From contig JAGWVG010000081.1 of assembly GCA_018970965.1 (NCBI GenBank), positions 1-7,553 of the forward strand: a stretch of DNA of 7,553 bases. Direction: 5' to 3'. The position numbers were made by a program, and so were the translations under genes. Below, in pieces: positions 5,960-7,553 of the stretch (within the stretch, counting starts at the first letter, position 1; each line of letters starts with the position of its first letter). The notes beneath the pieces are model-generated. The model saw only the letters and a program-made list of their open reading frames with translations, was not told where the DNA came from and did not search any database. The DNA comes from Alphaproteobacteria bacterium. Its GTDB lineage: Bacteria; Pseudomonadota; Alphaproteobacteria; Sphingomonadales; Sphingomonadaceae.

Positions 5960-7200
5960 TAGACCAATACCTCCAACTGCAGCGCACTGAGCAAGGCGTG
6001 TCGTGCGGCGCCTATGTCCGCCCATAAATTGGGATTGTCCAGCGCGTCTGGAGCAATCTCTTCGGGCCAATGCAAGGATACCAATTGGGCGAGGCGGTCA
6101 ATTTTTGCCTCATCGAGGAGAAAACGAGGGTCGACATGGGCCGCATCGCACACGACGCGTAGGCGCAAGCATGCGGGGCCACCCCCATTGGCCATTGATT
6201 GTCGCACATCAACGGGGATGATCTGGCGGATGGGGCCATTGCCCGCGACAAGGTCATTCAGCCACGCCCATACGCGCAGATTATCTTTGGCTTCGGTTGG
6301 GATAATTAACGCCATTCCTCCATCGGGAAGCGTGACCAATTGTGCATTGAACAAATAGGATTGAATGGCATCGGCCAAGCTGACCCGCGCAGCCGGCACT
6401 TCGATAATATCAACCTGTGGCAGCCGCTCTTTCAGATCTGCGTAAAAGCTCTCTTTATCGGCAAAGGCTTGTTCGTGGCAGAAAAGCACATGTTCATTGG
6501 CGACGGCGACGACATCATTGTGAAATGCCCCTGCCGCAATGGCCTCTTCCGACTGCGCAACGAAAAGCGCGTCACGCACCTCATTGAGCCGGGCCACTGC
6601 GCGGGATGCCTCGACATGCTGGCGCGCGGGGAAGGGGCCTCCAGCCACTCCATAAACAAAAACTTCAATGCCCGGCGCTCCATGTTGCGCGCACAAGCGC
6701 ATATGATTGGCGGCCCCTTCATCGCCAAAAGGTGCCGGCACAGGCGCATGAACGGCAAAGCTGGAATGTGCAAAGGCCAGATTGAGCTGTGCCAATGTGC
6801 CTTTCCATTCATGGCTACGGTGCGGCATGGTCAGAAGATTGGCGACCGTTAAATGGCATCGCCCGTCTTGCGTGTCTGGCCCGGGGGAAACGGTCGCGGC
6901 ATTTGCGGCCCACATCGCTGATGCAGAAAGCGCATTGGCGCGCAGACGGGCATCGGCTTTGGCGATATCTGTCCCCAATTGGTTGAGCCATACGGAGTTC
7001 GGCCGATCATGTGGCAGCAAAAGACCTTGCCCAAGACCCAGCTTCAAATTGGCGCGCATCTTCTCCAACCCCTGCAACGCGGCTGCGCGCGGGGCAGAAA
7101 CGCCGCCAGCATTTTTAGCAGAAGCCAAATTGCCGAGGCTCAATCCAGCGTAATTGTGGCTGGGGCCAATAAGCCCATCAAAATTGATTTCAGCCAGCAT
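5959..7200 (-). CDS. astB: N-succinylarginine dihydrolase AstB
   Basis: Second enzyme of the arginine succinyltransferase pathway: it converts N2-succinylarginine to N2-succinylornithine, releasing two ammonia and CO2, in the cytoplasm. 413 aa, somewhat shorter than the 447 aa of E. coli. It opens with the family N-terminus (EINFDGLIGPSHNYAGLS, 4-21). The catalytic triad expected of this amidinotransferase-fold enzyme is visible by motif: Glu161 in GDEGAANHMRL, His227 in FHNDVVAV and the nucleophile Cys344 in GGGPACLRLRVV. The ATG at 7200 places the conserved N-terminus at residue 4. An AGGAG abuts this ATG with no spacer and overlaps the astA stop, so initiation probably depends on ribosomes finishing astA, 3 nt upstream. 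The 3' end overlaps mazG by one base. No disruption is visible. Confidence 0.96.
   Translation of the reverse strand: MLAEINFDGLIGPSHNYAGLSLGNLASAKNAGGVSAPRAAALQGLEKMRANLKLGLGQGLLLPHDRPNSVWLNQLGTDIAKADARLRANALSASAMWAANAATVSPGPDTQDGRCHLTVANLLTMPHRSHEWKGTLAQLNLAFAHSSFAVHAPVPAPFGDEGAANHMRLCAQHGAPGIEVFVYGVAGGPFPARQHVEASRAVARLNEVRDALFVAQSEEAIAAGAFHNDVVAVANEHVLFCHEQAFADKESFYADLKERLPQVDIIEVPAARVSLADAIQSYLFNAQLVTLPDGGMALIIPTEAKDNLRVWAWLNDLVAGNGPIRQIIPVDVRQSMANGGGPACLRLRVVCDAAHVDPRFLLDEAKIDRLAQLVSLHWPEEIAPDALDNPNLWADIGAARHALLSALQLEVLV
5970..5974 (-). promoter_or_regulatory. ribosome binding site of mazG within astB
   Basis: The minus strand reads GGAGG here, 10 nt before the mazG ATG and inside the last codons of astB. 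It fixes the mazG start and gives it its own initiation site besides stop-start coupling. Confidence 0.7.
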
Positions 7201-7203
7201 CTC

Positions 7204-7553
7204 CTACCACCGCGCCACTTGAGTGATAACATCGCCTTCACCGACCCCGAGCAGCGCGGCACTGCCAGGATCCAGAGCAACGCCCTCATCCTGCGGACGA
7301 AGCCAACCATAAGCGGCACGAAAATCGCTAAGCGCCCCATGCGCCACCAGCATTTTCTCGCCTTCTTTATGATCGCCTAGGCTTTCATCAATGCGCATAA
7401 TTTTTACGTCTTGCGCTTCGCGAATGCTGCGGATCTGGTCGGTCCGCGCGGTCATTGTGGGGCCACCATCGAAAATATCGATATAGTTTTCCCAAGCGAA
7501 CCCCTCGAGTTCCAGCATCCGCATCGCAGCACGGCCCGTGGGGTGGGGAATGC
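7204..7553 (-). CDS. astA: Arginine N-succinyltransferase AstA, C-terminal part (5' end outside window)
   Basis: First enzyme of the arginine succinyltransferase pathway, transferring succinyl from succinyl-CoA to the alpha-amino group of arginine. Only about the last 115 residues are here; the family is about 340 aa. The frame is open to the window edge, so the Met at 7524 is internal: upstream codons read IPHPTGRAA, part of the conserved segment ending in RMLELEGF. Recognisable motifs are the HPTGRAA-MRMLELEGF helix and YIDIFDGGPT, followed by TDQIRSIRE. The TAG stop at 7206-7204 is 3 nt from the astB ATG, consistent with an astAB operon. In other proteobacteria astC, astD and astE complete the pathway; none is in this window. 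An orthologous subunit form (AruF/AruG) exists in pseudomonads, so the annotation could equally be one such chain. Confidence 0.9.
   Translation of the reverse strand, partial: IPHPTGRAAMRMLELEGFAWENYIDIFDGGPTMTARTDQIRSIREAQDVKIMRIDESLGDHKEGEKMLVAHGALSDFRAAYGWLRPQDEGVALDPGSAALLGVGEGDVITQVARW

Noticed and set aside
5960..6070. Longer mazG start giving a 291-residue protein.
   Set aside because: The extra 37 residues are an out-of-frame reading of the astB 3' end with low-complexity basic composition. The conserved MazG sequence begins after the ATG at 5959, which has its own GGAGG.

Overview
This is a densely packed chromosomal segment of an alphaproteobacterium, most likely a member of the Sphingomonadales. 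Three things point there: the gene order ntrY-ntrX-hfq-hflX, which is characteristic of alphaproteobacteria; an Hfq made of two Sm-like domains in one chain, an arrangement I know from sphingomonads such as Zymomonas; and an AstA/AstB arginine-degradation pair of proteobacterial type. Nothing suggests a mobile element, phage, CRISPR array or RNA gene. This looks like core genome with a few unusual details.

Left half, plus strand (1-5198): the 3' part of the membrane sensor kinase gene ntrY, its response regulator gene ntrX (3-nt gap), a 135-nt leader that can form three short hairpins, a tandem-domain hfq, and the ribosome-associated GTPase gene hflX, which starts on a TTG overlapping the hfq stop codon. 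ntrY/ntrX form a two-component system of the nitrogen/redox-related NtrYX type. hfq/hflX link RNA-based regulation with ribosome rescue.

Right half, minus strand (7553-5195): the 3' part of astA (arginine N-succinyltransferase), then astB (succinylarginine dihydrolase) after a 3-nt gap, then mazG (nucleoside triphosphate pyrophosphohydrolase), whose ATG shares a base with the astB stop (TAATG). AstA and AstB catalyse the first two steps of the ammonia-producing arginine succinyltransferase pathway. MazG is a house-cleaning enzyme that seems to travel with them in one transcript. The two operons converge, and their last genes overlap by four bases at a palindromic TTAA that supplies both stop codons.

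The most interesting item is the duplicated Hfq, whose second domain keeps the proximal RNA-binding signature but has lost the basic rim and a distal-face lysine. Next are an NtrX without the GAFTGA sigma-54 loop and the structured hfq leader. I found no wholly undescribed system. The only stretch longer than about 20 bases without a coding gene is the ntrX-hfq gap.
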